In this document: piece after piece, positions 41,319-52,244 of the stretch
Layout: every line of letters begins with the position of its first letter
Numbering within the stretch: the first letter of the stretch is position 1
Assembly: GCA_029215795.1 (NCBI GenBank)
Contig: JARDYH010000002.1
Location: 10,781,001 to 10,845,000, forward strand
Length of the DNA stretch: 64,000 bases
From: Anniella stebbinsi
Taxonomy: Eukaryota > Chordata > Lepidosauria > Squamata > Anniellidae
Direction: 5' to 3'
Position numbers and translations under genes: made by a program
The notes under the pieces: generated by a model
Seen by the model: the letters and a program-made list of their open reading frames with translations, nothing else
Databases searched by the model: none
What the model was told of the DNA's origin: nothing

Positions 41319-41909
41319 AACTTTATCTGGCAGTGATGGCAGGCAGCCATTTTGATTTCCGATAATGCCCTAAAGCAAGGCTGAGCAACATATGGCCCGC
41401 AAGCTGCAGGCGGCTCCCAGGGGGAGTTTTCTGCCCCTACTCCCAGGTCCCCTACCTCCGTGGCGCAGCCCCCATTGCTGCAGGCGATTCTGGTGGGGAA
41501 CAAGGCACACGGAGAGCATGTGGCTTATTTCCCAGAAGAATCGTGTTCCTCTCCAGGTCACCCAAGACCCGTTCATCAGGCTGCAGGAGTGAGTGCGAAT
41601 TCTGCTAGGAATCCAGTAGCACACCTGGTTATACTGGTGGAAGGCTGTGGCCCCTGGGAGGTTGCAAAGGGTTCTAATGCAGCCGCCTCAACTCTCCAAG
41701 GCTGCCCACCCCTGCCCGAAAGCACTGCTATATTGAGGGCCATGTGGAGAAATGAATATAGCCACCCGCCACTGCTACTGTCAGGTAAATCCTTGCAGCC
41801 TTCAATGTTGTTGGGCCCTGCTGGGATGCTGCAATGCTCTCCCGCAAATTCTCGCCTTTGCTCCTCCTGCCCTATCGTGAACCAGACAACCCAGGCTCAG
41901 GAAATAAAA

Positions 41910-41975
41910 CACAGCTCCCCCTGAGCGTTGTGGCCGAGTTGGGATTTGAACCCAGGTCTGTCTGACTAAACCTCA
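41910..41975 (-). mobile_element. SINE head remnant (CORE-type)
   Basis: On the minus strand, CCTGGGTTCAAATCCCAACTCGGCCA matches the B box and following bases of the SINE at 62865-63066. Short and diverged. Confidence 0.45.
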
Positions 41976-42041
41976 ACACAATGTCCACCATGATCACTCG
42001 CAAGTGCCTAGAAAGGGGGGGGGGACCAAAGGGCCACTTAC

Positions 42042-42134
42042 ATCGAGAGCACCTTCACCTCAATGATATCCCGCCTCAGTTCCAGGCATTTTGTGGAGTT
42101 GTACTCAAACGGACCTTCGTAAAATTCAAAGTAC
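42042..42134 (-). CDS. ST8SIA5: ST8SIA5 coding exon 2 (start of the luminal stem)
   Basis: This 93-bp internal exon encodes YFEFYEGPFEYNST, then KCLELRRDIIEVKVLS. The first base completes an Arg codon from exon 1, and the last two bases AT join the G of the next exon to make Met. The acceptor is CTTCTTCAG|G and the donor GTAAGT. The N-glycosylation sequon NST is present. This is the most upstream ST8SIA5 exon found; exon 1, expected to encode about 44 residues with the membrane anchor, was not seen up to 64000. Confidence 0.96.
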
Positions 42135-42246
42135 CTGAAGAAGAGGAGGAGAGGGAGAGGGGGAGGAGGAGGAGGAGGTGGGGGAGGAAGGAGGAAGAGA
42201 TGAAACAAAAGAAAAATATAATGACTACCTACCCGCTTAGGAAATA

Positions 42247-42372
42247 GACCAGCCTTCCCCAGCTTGGTGCTCTCCAGATATGTTGGGAGTGCAACTCCCA
42301 TAATGCCATGCTGGCTTGGAATGATGGGAGTTGCACTCCAACCCTCTTGGTGGGCGCCAGGCTGGGGAAAGC
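42247..42372. repeat. Fold-back repeat, 'cagatatgttggga' family
   Basis: GACCAGCCTTCCCCAGCTTGG and, at the far end, CCAGGCTGGGGAAAGCTG are complementary; the middle carries GGAATGATGGGAGTTGCACTCC. Same family as 7073-7345. Confidence 0.65.
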
Positions 42373-42672
42373 TGAAAAAAAGACACATACGCATGTATCG
42401 TTTGCAGTCAACACATACACACATGAGAACCACCATGCTGGGCCAGACCAAAGACCCAGTTGGGCCTGACAGATAGAACCAAGGGAGGGGCCACAGCCCA
42501 ACTTGCTTGCAGAAGGTCCCGGGTTGGAACTGCACAGAAGCCAGGAAACCACCAAACGTCCAGGGGGAATGGGGTGTGGCCTCCCAAAGAACCGGATTGA
42601 AACCCCAAGCAGGCCAGATTTAGGCCCAGGCCTGGGCTTCTTCCACCTTGGTCTCCTCTGATTAGCAGTGGC

Positions 42673-43041
42673 TAGGGATTGCTGTCACCTGGAAATCCCG
42701 CGGTACCCCTGACTTGACTTGCATTTGCGAGTCAAGCTGGGCAGTTCTTCCCAAAATCCAGGAACTTTTTCAGGGGTTTTTTTTGGGGGGGGTTGCCATA
42801 AAAAGCTGCCGTTTGTACAAATTAAGCAAATTTTGGGCATGGTTTGCACAACTTTTGGCCACAATGTGCACAAATTACTTTCCACTTTTTTTTAAATAAA
42901 AAGATGGAAATCTGCAAGCTGGTCACAGCTCAATGCAGATCAAGTTGGGCCAGTTTGTGGAAAAGTGACCTGAAACTTGGGGGTCAAACTGACTAAAGTT
43001 TAGTGAACTTCACCCCTAGACGGATTCTTCCGACATCCCTA
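42673..43041. mobile_element. Non-autonomous hAT-type element with perfect 8-bp duplication
   Basis: 369 bp, starting TAGGGATTGCTGTC and ending CGACATCCCTA, flanked by GCAGTGGC at 42665-42672 and 43042-43049. The ends (TAGGGAT...) match the giant hAT's TAGGGGTGTGCA style. The interior is AT-rich with TTTGCACAA motifs and no coding capacity. Confidence 0.85.
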
Positions 43042-43049
43042 GCAGTGGC

Positions 43050-44200
43050 CCTTCAAAGTCTCAGGAAGGGTGTCTTTCCCAGCCCTGCTGTTTGAGATCC
43101 TGTGTACAGAGCTGTCAGGGCTTGAACTCAGGCTCTTCAGCTTGCAGAGCCCTGAGCCTACCATCCCACCCCATAGTGCGCTCTCAACTCCACAATTCTA
43201 TGACTTTCCTTTTCCATCATTCCCATCCCACCTCTCAACACAACGCCTTCCGAGGAAGCTTGCGGATTGCAACAGAAATGTCACCAGAGATTGGCAGCAG
43301 AAGCCCATCCTGAACAAAATACGAAGATTTAAATGTTAAAGCAGCAAAGGAACCAATGGACAATAAGAACACGGAGCAGCTCAAGACAGCAGAATGTATT
43401 GGATAGAAAAGGGTAGATAGATAGCAACGCTCAAGGGTAGAGAAGAGGGGGCCAGCAGGATGGCGAGGTGCGGGGAGCAGGTGGCTCTTGCCAGAGGTCT
43501 GCACTGATCACTCGCAGAGGGCTTTTCAAATTAAACTGGGGGCTGCATGCGGCCCTAGAACCACAGGTTGGCCACCCCTGGTCTACCGAATGAGCTGTGC
43601 CAGTCAGCAGACGGGCTGTCTTTTGAATCCTGCCAATTCTCATGTTTATCTAACAATACTTGAGCCATTTTGTTCTTCCTGGGAAAAGCCAATCTCCTCA
43701 AAGAGGCATTCTTTCAGATTTTCCCCAGCCCAGCTCCTTATATTTGACATCGCACATTCAAAATGTGTGATTAGGCAAAGGATTCGGCTCACGGCTTGTA
43801 TATACGACTGGGCTCCTTACGTGAGATCCGTCTCCTGCTCAACGATACAGGAGGCTCTTTTTTCCCTCTTTTCTTTCTCGCTACATGCCGCCAATGGTAA
43901 AGGAAGGTCGCTTTCAAATAATTCTGCTCACGCGAAGACTTTTGTCCTTGTAATTCAGGTGAAACTGAAACCTTTGACTCTCTTGGGACCAGTTGGGGTT
44001 GGGTTGCAAATGGTGCCGTACAAAGTTCTCCAGATGGCCGCACACCCTTGTCTTTGGACCCAACCAAGTTCAACCAACCATTGACCTTTGGGCAGTTTCA
44101 TGGCTTTGTACAGTTGTACCCCTCATTTTAAAAGGTTAAAATGTCTCTCCTAAGGCTAAATTACTGGCAGTATGAGTTTTAATATGCTGGCATTTTTATA
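43050..44200. other. Probable ST8SIA5 intron 1, nothing recognised
   Basis: Contains a frame of 198 codons (43488-44084) with no recognisable domain. No exon signature of ST8SIA5 was found. Confidence 0.35.
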
Positions 44201-44204
44201 TATA

Positions 44205-44345
44205 TTTCAGCCCTGCCCCTTTTTGCCTTTGGCCCCACCCCCTTCACCCTCAGCTCCGCCCACCACTGGAATGCAGCCCAAGAGCTTCTGCGGAATTGAA
44301 TTTGGCCTTCAGGCTGAAAGAGGTTCCCCACCTCTGAAGCAAATA
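44205..44345. repeat. Inverted partner of the repeat at 9955-10130
   Basis: GGCCCCACCCCCTTCACCCTC, then GAATTTGGCCTTCAGGCTGAAAGAGG. Unclassified dispersed repeat. Confidence 0.55.
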
Positions 44346-44574
44346 TGCAATTTTAAGCAAATATTATACTGTACAATGGAGCACCTGCTGCCTCCCTTAA
44401 TAAGGATACTTCCTGGTAGATCAGATGAATTGCATCTTCTCTTGTGTTTTGATAGGATGAGCATCAACATTACTTTGTTGGTAGCTAAATCCTTAAATGT
44501 TGCTATTAGTACTACCAAGATGAATACTGGACCTGACAAACTTGTCTCAGGATCTCCTCCAGGTGTCCCTGCCA

Positions 44575-44915
44575 ATAGGCAAGGTGGGTGTCTACAAGGC
44601 CTCTTCAGTGGTGGTTCCCCATCTGCGGAATGCCCTGGCCAGAGAGACTCACCTGGAGCCTGTATTATCACCTTTTGAGCTAGTGAAGTCCTTTCTATTC
44701 CCCCAGGTCTTTTAAGAACTGTTTTTAGCACTTTTAGTTCCTCACACTGTCATATTTTGCTTCTACTTTTACTTTGGTCTTATGTGCTGCATTATTTGCT
44801 GCTGGTTTTATGATGTGTTGTTCTTATTTTTGTTTGCATTTTATGTTTCCAATGAAGGACCCTACTCAGAGAATTCTGGGTATTGAGCAGTCTAAAAGTG
44901 CAATCAATAAATCAA
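44575..44915 (+). mobile_element. Old L2-like LINE 3' fragment
   Basis: CAAGGCCTCTTCAGTGGTGG, CATCTGCGGAATGCCCTGGC and CTCAGAGAATTCTGGGTATTGAGCAG correspond to the C-terminal coding end and CCGCCCAGAGAGC-type tail of L2 copies, ending in CAATAAATCAAT. Confidence 0.6.
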
Positions 44916-45094
44916 TACTAGGCCTTAAATGCTTGATCATTGAAATTATCCCTGATACGGTAAACTATGTATTTTCCGTTTGACTTGTCATTTGTTTGCT
45001 CTGAATTATGGTTTGTTGACTAATAAATCTTGGTTTTGTATTGTGAATCAATTGAAGTTTCTAAGTGGTCTTCAAAGTTAGCCCCATGTATAAC

Positions 45095-45507
45095 TAGGGA
45101 TGTCAGAAAAATCTGTTCTGGGGGTGGAGTTTTCCTAGATTCGGCCTCCCGGACTGCGTTCCGATTCCTGCTGTGGCACCCAATTCACTCTACAGCAAGT
45201 CAGGCCAATTCACGGACTTTCCAGGAATTTGCACATTTTTCTTCCTGCAGATTCTGCAATCTGCACATATTTCTGAGCCATTTGCACACATTACGGCTGA
45301 ATTTGTGCAAATTCAGCCATGGTTTAGGCAAATCGTTCAAAAATTTGCTCAAATTATGGGACCTGCAAAAGAGATTCACAAAAATTGTTCCCGGAGTTAG
45401 GGGGAAAGCCCTCAGCTGGGTTCGCAAGCGCAACTCAAGTTGTGCATATGCCACGGAACTCCGAAGAGTCACAAAAGAGCCAGATTTTCCAGTGACTGAC
45501 ATCCGTA
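45095..45507. mobile_element. Non-autonomous hAT-type element, diverged duplication
   Basis: TAGGGATGTCAGAAAAATCTG at the start pairs with CAGATTTTCCAGTGACTGACATCCGTA at the end. Flanks TGTATAAC (45087-45094) and CGTATAAT (45508-45515) match at 6 of 8 positions. The interior holds GTGCAAATTCAGCC-type motifs like the element at 42673-43041. Confidence 0.65.
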
Positions 45508-46059
45508 CGTATAATGCATAAATGGCCAGGCCCAGGAGCCCGTACAACTCAGAGTACACAAAACTGGACACGATTGACCAATGGTATGACAACTCCTTCA
45601 GACTGCCTCTTCCTTTTGAACCAACAACCGGGAGACACAACCCTGCTCCTCCTTCACAAGGTTACACCCATGCTGACGGGAGGAAACTAGACAGCCACGA
45701 AGACAGATCAATAAATCATTGAGGATGACGTCCGTCATTCCTCGGCTGTGCTGTCTGCAATTCCTAAATTAGAAAAATCCCAGCTCGCATTTCAACAGAT
45801 CGTCTGCCATATGGGAATCCGGCAGGCAAGAGGGAAACTTGGCTCATGAAGAAACTACTAAAAAGAGAGAGGTAAGGGCAGTGTTGGAGGCCAATTTCAG
45901 GAGAAGGATATAAATATTTCCCAAGGTGGACCTGCTTCTTCTTCCTTGGCCATTTCCTGTTTACCCAAATAAGTGGATTCCTGCCCCCACCCCTGAAAAC
46001 TAGCCATAGCCAAAAGGAAGAGCAACAGGGAAGATGCAACCCCATCCAACATTTCACTA

Positions 46060-46138
46060 AGAGCACAATCCTATGCATAATTGAGACAGGAAAAAGTCCT
46101 ACAATTCCCAGCATGCCCCAGCCGGCCGTGCTGCAATA
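46060..46138. repeat. Fold-back element half, 'gcgcaatcctatgcat' family
   Basis: AGAGCACAATCCTATGCATAATTGAGACAGGAAAAAGTCCTACAATTCC. Other copies: 33829-33945, 47163-47256, 49985-50118 and 54108-54175. Complete copies read the same motif inward from both ends (GCGCAATCCTA ... TAGGATTGTGCC). Confidence 0.65.
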
Positions 46139-46139
46139 A

Positions 46140-47160
46140 AGATGGTGCAATCTAGAAGTGGGGGCTTCACAGATATGGACTATTTGCACTCCAACAGAGT
46201 CGGCGCACTCCGGGTGCAATCAAAAGGGAACATTCACATTTGACTTTTCACGTCTCGAGCTGCGGCCAACCTTTTTGCCGCATCACAATTAAAATTGGGG
46301 AGGGGGGAGGGAGGGACAGCAGCGGCCAAATAAAGTTGTCCAGGTGCTACATTCAGCCTCTGGGCCATCCCAGCTCCAAATGGAGGTCTGAACATCCTGT
46401 GCTTTTATTTATTTACTGCATTTTTATACGGCCCAATAGCCGAAGCATTTGAGGTCTGATATCAGTTCTGTTACCCGTGGGAGCAGTGAGTCCCTTTTAA
46501 AGCCCCACCACGGCCAGCATTTCATTTGCTTTGCTTTTGCAGCCTCTCCCAGCCCTCTTCTCCCTCTGCAGCCGATCAGCACGGTCAGCTTGCAGAGGTG
46601 CAGAAAGGGCTCTTTCCAAGCGCAGCCTGTCAGACGCCCCCCTCCCCCCATGAGACGCTCTGCACTTTTGCCCACTCGCTCTCTGCTGCGACTGCGATTT
46701 TTGCGTCTATTAACTCCCACTCCAGCTGATGCAATTACATACAAGTGCAGCTGCAGGCTTTTAACGCTGCATAAATAGCACAGGCAGGGGAATGCGGGGG
46801 ACAGATGCCCTTCCCTGGTTTGCCGTAATCAGCCCACTTCATCAAGATGAAGTTTGGCACGGAGGCGGCCGCCGGCCATGGGAGCCAGCTTGGTATCTAT
46901 CGCCTATGTTGCATGCACTTTCTCACTGATCAGAGAGGTGCTTGACTCAAAACGCATTTGAACAACCCCTTGGAATGATCCTGGCTGTTGGGATAGTCCA
47001 TGCGGTGCTTGACTTTGGGATGGGTCTCCCAATATTTTCACTGGTGACTTTAATATCCACCTGGCATGTAGAAACGTAGCAGGCAAAGCCTTTCCTGCAT
47101 GAAAATGCAGCGATAAGGCAAATTTCACCTGCTACATTTCTACCAGAAAAAAGCGCACTT
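46140..47160. other. Probable ST8SIA5 intron 1, nothing recognised
   Basis: No exon, RNA gene or classified repeat was recognised; frames of up to about 109 codons lack domains. Confidence 0.35.
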
Positions 47161-47162
47161 AA

Positions 47163-47256
47163 GGGCGCAATCCTAGGCATGTTTAAACCAAATAAAGGCC
47201 TGTTGGGGAATGCTGGCAGTTGTAGGACGTTTTCGGTCTAAACGTGTGTAGGATTA
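47163..47256. mobile_element. Fold-back element, 'gcgcaatcctaggcat' family
   Basis: GGGCGCAATCCTAGGCATGTTTA pairs with TCTAAACGTGTGTAGGATTATGTC. Compact copy of the family listed at 46060. Confidence 0.7.
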
Positions 47257-47365
47257 TGTCTTAACCGTATTTTTGTGGTTGGGGTGTGCACAGAGAATAC
47301 ATCCAAATAGGTGGTCCAGTTTATCAATCCACGCCTCTCTCTAAGTCAAAAGGGCCACGCTGGCT

Positions 47366-47500
47366 TTCGGCTTTGTAAATTGCCCAGAGAGCTTTGGCTA
47401 CGGGGAGGTATAGACATGTAATAAATGAAATGGCATGTCTGGGAAGGATAGGAATTGTAGTCCAAGACATCTGGAGGCTTCCAGGCTGGGGATGGCTGCT
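47366..47500. mobile_element. L2-type tail joined to a fold-back repeat
   Basis: GTAAATTGCCCAGAGAGCTTTGGC at 47374 is an L2-like 3' tail. It is followed by GGAATTGTAGTCCAAGACATCTGGAGG of the 'cagatgttgg' family. Confidence 0.55.
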
Positions 47501-47730
47501 TGAAGCCCTGAGCATTTGAAGAAACAGTCAGGGAATGGAAAACCCTGGAGTGAAGACGTTTTAAATGGACCAATTTCAATCAGGTCTACAGGGGCGTTTT
47601 ACACCCACAGTGTGATCCCAGCTTTGCAACTTAGCTTGCGTATCTCCATGTCGGCAAGAAAAACCCTGAATAAGCAATCAGTCTTGCTCTCCCTCCTTGC
47701 TTTAGATGGGATGTTTTACTTTAAAAAGTG

Positions 47731-47732
<2 letters not shown>

Positions 47733-47775
<43 letters not shown>
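47733..47775. repeat. (GATA)n microsatellite
   Basis: About ten GATA units. Confidence 0.92.
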
Positions 47776-48065
47776 GTTCAACCTTCATCTTTGTTTTAAA
47801 CGTAACATTTTTAAAACTTGTAATGTTACGAGCACTGGCCAATGTAAAACACACACACACATCTGGCACCTCAGTCAACTTTTACTCCAAACTAAGGGAC
47901 CCCCCCTCCCCGAAGAGCTCACACCACTGAAGGGAAAAGGTACATTTCTGTCGAAAACAGCAAGGGCCCTTCTAAACTGGCCCTGCTATTCTACAAACGT
48001 TACATCTATCATTGCACATAATTGGTTAGTTGGCACATTCTGTCAAATATTGAGCTGTATGGGAC

Positions 48066-48255
48066 TAGAGATGTGAAGGCCTGGGAAAAAAATATAAAAA
48101 TTCGGGGAAAAACTTTTTTTTTCTTTCGTTACTAACATTTTCATTTTTTTCTGAAAAAAACAGGAAAAATGGAAATTTGGGGGGGGGAAAGAAAAAAAAA
48201 GGTGTGTTTTTTTCCCAAATGTTTCTGGAGTTTTTTCCAGGCCTTTACATCTCTA
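48066..48255. mobile_element. 190-bp hAT-type MITE with perfect 8-bp duplication
   Basis: Ends TAGAGATGTGAAGGCCTGG and CCAGGCCTTTACATCTCTA are nearly perfect inverted repeats. Flanks are TATGGGAC at 48058-48065 and 48256-48263. The interior is two complementary A/T-rich halves (AAAAATTCGGGGAAAAA; GGAAAAATGGAAATTTGG). No coding capacity. Confidence 0.92.
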
Positions 48256-48586
48256 TATGGGACACTGCCTTTGAAGGAGGAAAGGGGGTGGGATTTGTTC
48301 AATTCACATTTAACACGAATTAACTTAATTTCACAATTTCGAACCACTATACGAAGTGAAGCTCAGTTATCCTCTGGAATGTTTACTCCTCCACATGTTA
48401 TAATGGAGTTCTTCAATTAAAAATGCATACAAATATACACATTAGGGAGAATTAAGATTAAAAAATGCATTATATGAAGAAAATTGCTTGCCAAACTATG
48501 TATATGGTGATGGGGAATGCACACAAAAATGCATATACTCGAAGAAATGTCACAACAATGCTTATGAATTTTCATGTAAACTTTTT

Positions 48587-48587
<1 letters not shown>

Positions 48588-48622
<35 letters not shown>
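48588..48622. repeat. (TA)n microsatellite
   Basis: About 17 TA units. Confidence 0.92.
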
Positions 48623-48623
<1 letters not shown>

Positions 48624-48669
48624 GTTTGGGATAACAACCAAACAAGACTGGAGAAATTCTCTAAGTTTT

Positions 48670-49480
48670 ATTTTATGTATTTATTTATAATATCTGTATA
48701 CAGTTTCATATCTAAAAGATCCTGGAGCGGTGAACATAAGAAGCAAAATAGTAAAAAGATTAAAACACCATATTAAATTTATTAAAAACAGAATGCCAAA
48801 ATAAAAGAACCACCACCTGGCTGGTCATTTAAGGAATGCTTCCTGGAACAGAACTGTTTTCAAGAGGCACTGGAAGCAACACAGTGTTGGCGCCTGTCTG
48901 ACCTCCAGGGGCAGAGAATTCCATAGGAAGGGGGGCCACCACACTGAAGGCTCTTCTCTCCTGCTGGACTCCAATTGGGCCATAGGACTACATGGAACCA
49001 CCAGGGGAAAGCTCTCTGATGACCTCAGTGACCAGGCAGGTTAATAAGGAGAAGGTGCTCTCTCAGGTTGAGAAGAACCAAAGTTAAGATCAGGAATAAT
49101 GAGAAATGAGGAAAACCTAAATTGACAGATTCATTCATCCGTATCTGAAGACTACTCATATGCCTCAGTTGGCACAAAATAGAGCAACTAGGGTTAGAGG
49201 CCGGAGCTGAATCTCATCCAGTTTTGAAACAAACTGCACTGGTACTGGTCTGTTTCTGGATTCAATTCAAAGCGCTCAGGCTTGGGACCTGGGTACCTTA
49301 AAGACTGCCTTTTCCCACATGAACTTGGCCAAACCCTAAAACTGACTTCAGGGGCCCTTCTCTGTGTCTCCAACTTCAAAGGCAAGGCAATGGTGATGGG
49401 GCCTTGGCTTTGGCATGCCCTCCCCACAGAGACTTGCCTGATGCTAAATCTATGTCATTTCAGTGCCTGCTACAAGTATT
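48670..49480 (+). mobile_element. Degraded repeat mosaic with an L2-like C-terminal remnant
   Basis: 48840-49040 resembles the dispersed repeat at 34160-34480. 49185-49440 includes remnants comparable to the L2 C-terminal coding region (TTCAATTCAAAGCGCTCAGGCTTGGGACC against the 'ARFKVLVLTYKALHGLGPQY' tract). Assignment is weak. Confidence 0.4.
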
Positions 49481-49648
49481 TTTCTTTGCCCCCTGCCTTT
49501 TATGGTTCATTCTTTTTACTGATTTACTTATTAACAAATCGTAAGATTTTTTTTAAAAAAAATGAAAATAATATAAAACCAACCAACCAAGACAGCAAAC
49601 TAAAAACAGTCCATTCAAAGAGATAATAAAACTGAAGTTGTCAAAACT

Positions 49649-49968
49649 AGGCTGACCATATGAAAAGGAGGACAGGGCTCATGTAACTTTAACAGTTGTA
49701 GAGAAAAGGGAATTTCAGCCAGTGTCATTTGTATGCAATGAGTTCCTGGTGAAATTCCCTCTTCATCACAACAGTTAAAGTTGCAGGGGCCCTGCCTTCT
49801 TTTGTATCTGGTCACTCTAGTATAGTGCCTGCAACTTTAACTGTGGTGATGAAGAGGGAATTTCACCAGGAACTCATTGCATACAAATGACACTGGCTGA
49901 AATTCCCTTTTCTCTACAACTGTTAAAGTTACAGGAGCCCTGTCCTCCTTTTCATATGGTCAGCCTAT
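49649..49968. mobile_element. Fold-back element (GTGACCA ends), long form
   Basis: AGGCTGACCATATGAAAAGG to TTCATATGGTCAGCCT, two head-to-head arms of about 155 bp meeting near 49815. Terminal GGCTGACC instead of GGGTGACC marks a subfamily. Confidence 0.8.
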
Positions 49969-49984
49969 CCAAACTATTCATATT

Positions 49985-50118
49985 CTTAGGGCGCAATTCT
50001 ACACGTTTAGACAAATGGTTCTACAATTCCCAGAATTCCCCAGCTGGCTATGCTGGCTGGGTAATACTGGGAATTGCAGGACTTTTTCCATCTAAGCATG
50101 CATAGGATTGTGCCCTTA
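49985..50118. mobile_element. Fold-back element, 'gcgcaattctacacgttt' family
   Basis: TTAGGGCGCAATTCTACACG to GCATAGGATTGTGCCCTTAG, with central GCTGGCTATGCTGGCTGGG. Directly follows the preceding fold-back element. Confidence 0.72.
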
Positions 50119-50446
50119 GTCTACTATTTTGTTTTCTTACGCTGACTTTGCTGCCAAGGTTGTTATCATTGTAGCTATTGTGTGATTTTGCTAATTCATT
50201 GCAGGTCTTTGTTTTTTATTGCTATAACCCACTCTGACAGCCTCTAGGCCAAAGAATGAGCTGTGGCATTCATGTAATAAATCAATATTATCAGCACCCG
50301 CTGCTATCAAAACTGAATACTGCACAAACAGAGCTGTCTCCCTCAACATTATAAAAGGTCCAGGCTGTCCACTCCTGGCCATAGCTGTAGCAAAGTCACC
50401 TTCCTAAACACTTCGCTCAGAATCATTTCAATAGATAGAGCATCAT

Positions 50447-50560
50447 TCCCCAACCTAGTTCCTTCCAGATGTATTGGACTACAGATCCCATCATTCCCTT
50501 GGTCATGTTGGCTGGACATGATAGGAGTTGCAGTCCAACACATCCGGAGGGCACCAGGTA
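50447..50560. repeat. Fold-back repeat, 'cagatgtattgga' family
   Basis: CAACCTAGTTCCTTCCAGATGTATTGGACT, then TAGGAGTTGCAGTCCAACACATCCGGAGGGC. Confidence 0.65.
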
Positions 50561-50710
50561 CATGTGTCTATGACTGCAGGATCACTGCAGAATGAAGCAG
50601 AAGGTGACTCTTTTTTGGAGAGAGGGACAAATATTACCCTGCAAAATCACATGTCTCGAGGAGAGGCTAGTAACCTGATCTTTCCCTGCTGATTACGCAA
50701 GTGTTCAGTC

Positions 50711-50898
50711 TTAGGCCCAATGTACACCAAGCAGGATATAGCACTATGAAAGCAGTATGGAAGTGGTATATAAGAGGCTGGAGCCACACTACTGCTTTAC
50801 AGTGGTACTGAAGTGCACTGACAACTGTTGGGGCCCATAGACAACAGACCATATACTGCTTTCATAGTGCTATATCTTGCTTGGTGTAGATCTGACCT
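50711..50898. mobile_element. Fold-back element, 'accaagcaggatatagc' family
   Basis: ACACCAAGCAGGATATAGCAC to GTGCTATATCTTGCTTGGTGT. Same structure as 40193-40403, including the loop sequence. Confidence 0.8.
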
Positions 50899-50984
50899 CA
50901 GTCATGAGAGGAGAAGGGATTAAAATAACCCTGGGCTCTCCCTGGGCTCACTCGTGAAGGTCTCCAAAGAGTGTCAAGATGCTC

Positions 50985-51265
50985 GACGTAAGAACATGAG
51001 AAGAGCCACTGCTGGATCAGACCAAGGGTTTATCTAGTCCAGCATTCTGTTCACACAGTGGCCAACAGGTGCCCACAAGCCGGACGTGAGTGCAATGACA
51101 ACCTAACCCCTGTTCCTCAGCAACTGGTGTATATAGGCTCACTGCCTCTGATACAGGAGGTAACATACAGCCATCAAGACTAGGAGCCATTGAGAGCCTT
51201 CTCCTCCAGGGATTTATCTACCCCCTTTTTAAAGCCATCCAAATTGGTAGCCATCACTGTTTTTC
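50985..51265 (-). mobile_element. CR1-like LINE 3' fragment
   Basis: GTAAGAACATGAGAAGAGCC to AAAGCCATCCAAATTGGTAGCC; same subfamily as 32010-32490. Confidence 0.68.
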
Positions 51266-51269
51266 CAGC

Positions 51270-51600
51270 CCCGGGCAGGAAGCCAAATCAGGGAACTGAA
51301 CTTAAGAATTGTGTATTGGGGGAGGGGGTGGGAACGAATTGCCACGGAACATCTCCCTTTTTTTTTCTTCCTCACCATCGCCACAACTTTTGCTGGAAAC
51401 TGCCATTTTAATTTCCCAGAAGTCCCAAGGAATTATGCTATGTTGTCACAAAGTGCTCCCACCCAGGAGGGCTTCTGGAAAATTGTAATAGTAGCCTCCT
51501 GCCGCAGAGGAGTTCCACCACCAGGAAGGCCCCCTTTTTGCTCTCCTGACAAAAAAGAGCTACCAGACCACCCCCATTTTCTTGAAGTGAAAATGGGGTG
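51270..51600. other. Nothing recognised
   Basis: Overlapping open frames on both strands without domains. Confidence 0.35.
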
Positions 51601-51604
51601 GTGA

Positions 51605-51745
51605 AAATGGATGGAGGGGCAATGTGGCATAGCATTTGCAGACCCACATTCAAATCCTTGCTCAGTCCTGAAGCTTACTGGATGATCTCGGGCCGGGTAT
51701 GCTCTCTTCGCCTGACTTACCTCTCAGGGATGTTGTACAGACATT
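51605..51745 (+). mobile_element. Diverged CORE-type SINE
   Basis: GTGGCATAGCATTTGCAGACC, then CATTCAAATCCTTGCTCAG, then TACTGGATGATCTCGGGCC, match the order of the SINE at 62865-63066. Confidence 0.6.
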
Positions 51746-51802
51746 TTTCTCCCTTTCTCAAAATACTAGAACTGGGAGTCATCCCATGAAGCTCATTGGT
51801 GG

Positions 51803-52141
51803 AAGTTTCAGGACAGGTGAAAAGAAGTCCTTTTTCACACAATGCATAGTTAAACTATAGAATTCATACCACAAGATGTGGTGATGGCCACCAATTAGGA
51901 TGGCTGTAAAAGGGGGTTGGATAAATTCCTGGAGAAGGCTCTCAACAGCTACTAGCCCTGATGGTTATGTGCTACCACCAGTATCAGAGGCAGCTTGCCC
52001 ATGTACACCAGTTGCTGAGGAACATAGGTGAGAGGGTGCTGACTGGCCACTGTGTCCTGCTTGAGGGCTCCTGGTTGACAGCTGGTTGGCCACTGTGTGA
52101 ACAGAGTGCTGGACTAGTCGGACCCTCGGTTCTTAAAATGG
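51803..52141 (+). mobile_element. CR1-like LINE 3' fragment, plus orientation
   Basis: AGTCCTTTTTCACACAATGCATAG, TTGGATAAATTCCTGGAG and GGTTGGCCACTGTGTGAACAGAG are the complements of the minus-strand copies at 32010-32490 and 50985-51265. Confidence 0.68.
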
Positions 52142-52197
52142 GTGTGGGAGAGAGCCTTGTAAACTGCCTGGAAGAAGGATGGGATTAAAAATGTAAT

Positions 52198-52242
52198 AAA
52201 TAATAATAATAATAATAATAATAACAACAACAACAACAACAT
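52198..52242. repeat. (ATA)n/(ACA)n compound microsatellite
   Basis: AATAATAATAAT, then ACAACAACAAC, after a GTAAACTGCCTGG-type LINE/SINE tail (52160-52195). Confidence 0.88.
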
Positions 52243-52244
52243 TT

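Noticed and set aside
43488..44084. A 198-codon plus-strand frame as a host gene
   Set aside because: No start context, domain or splice signals; composition looks like random intronic DNA.
51270..51653. Three overlapping frames on both strands near 51.4 kb
   Set aside because: Short, mutually overlapping and domainless; likely decayed repeat DNA.
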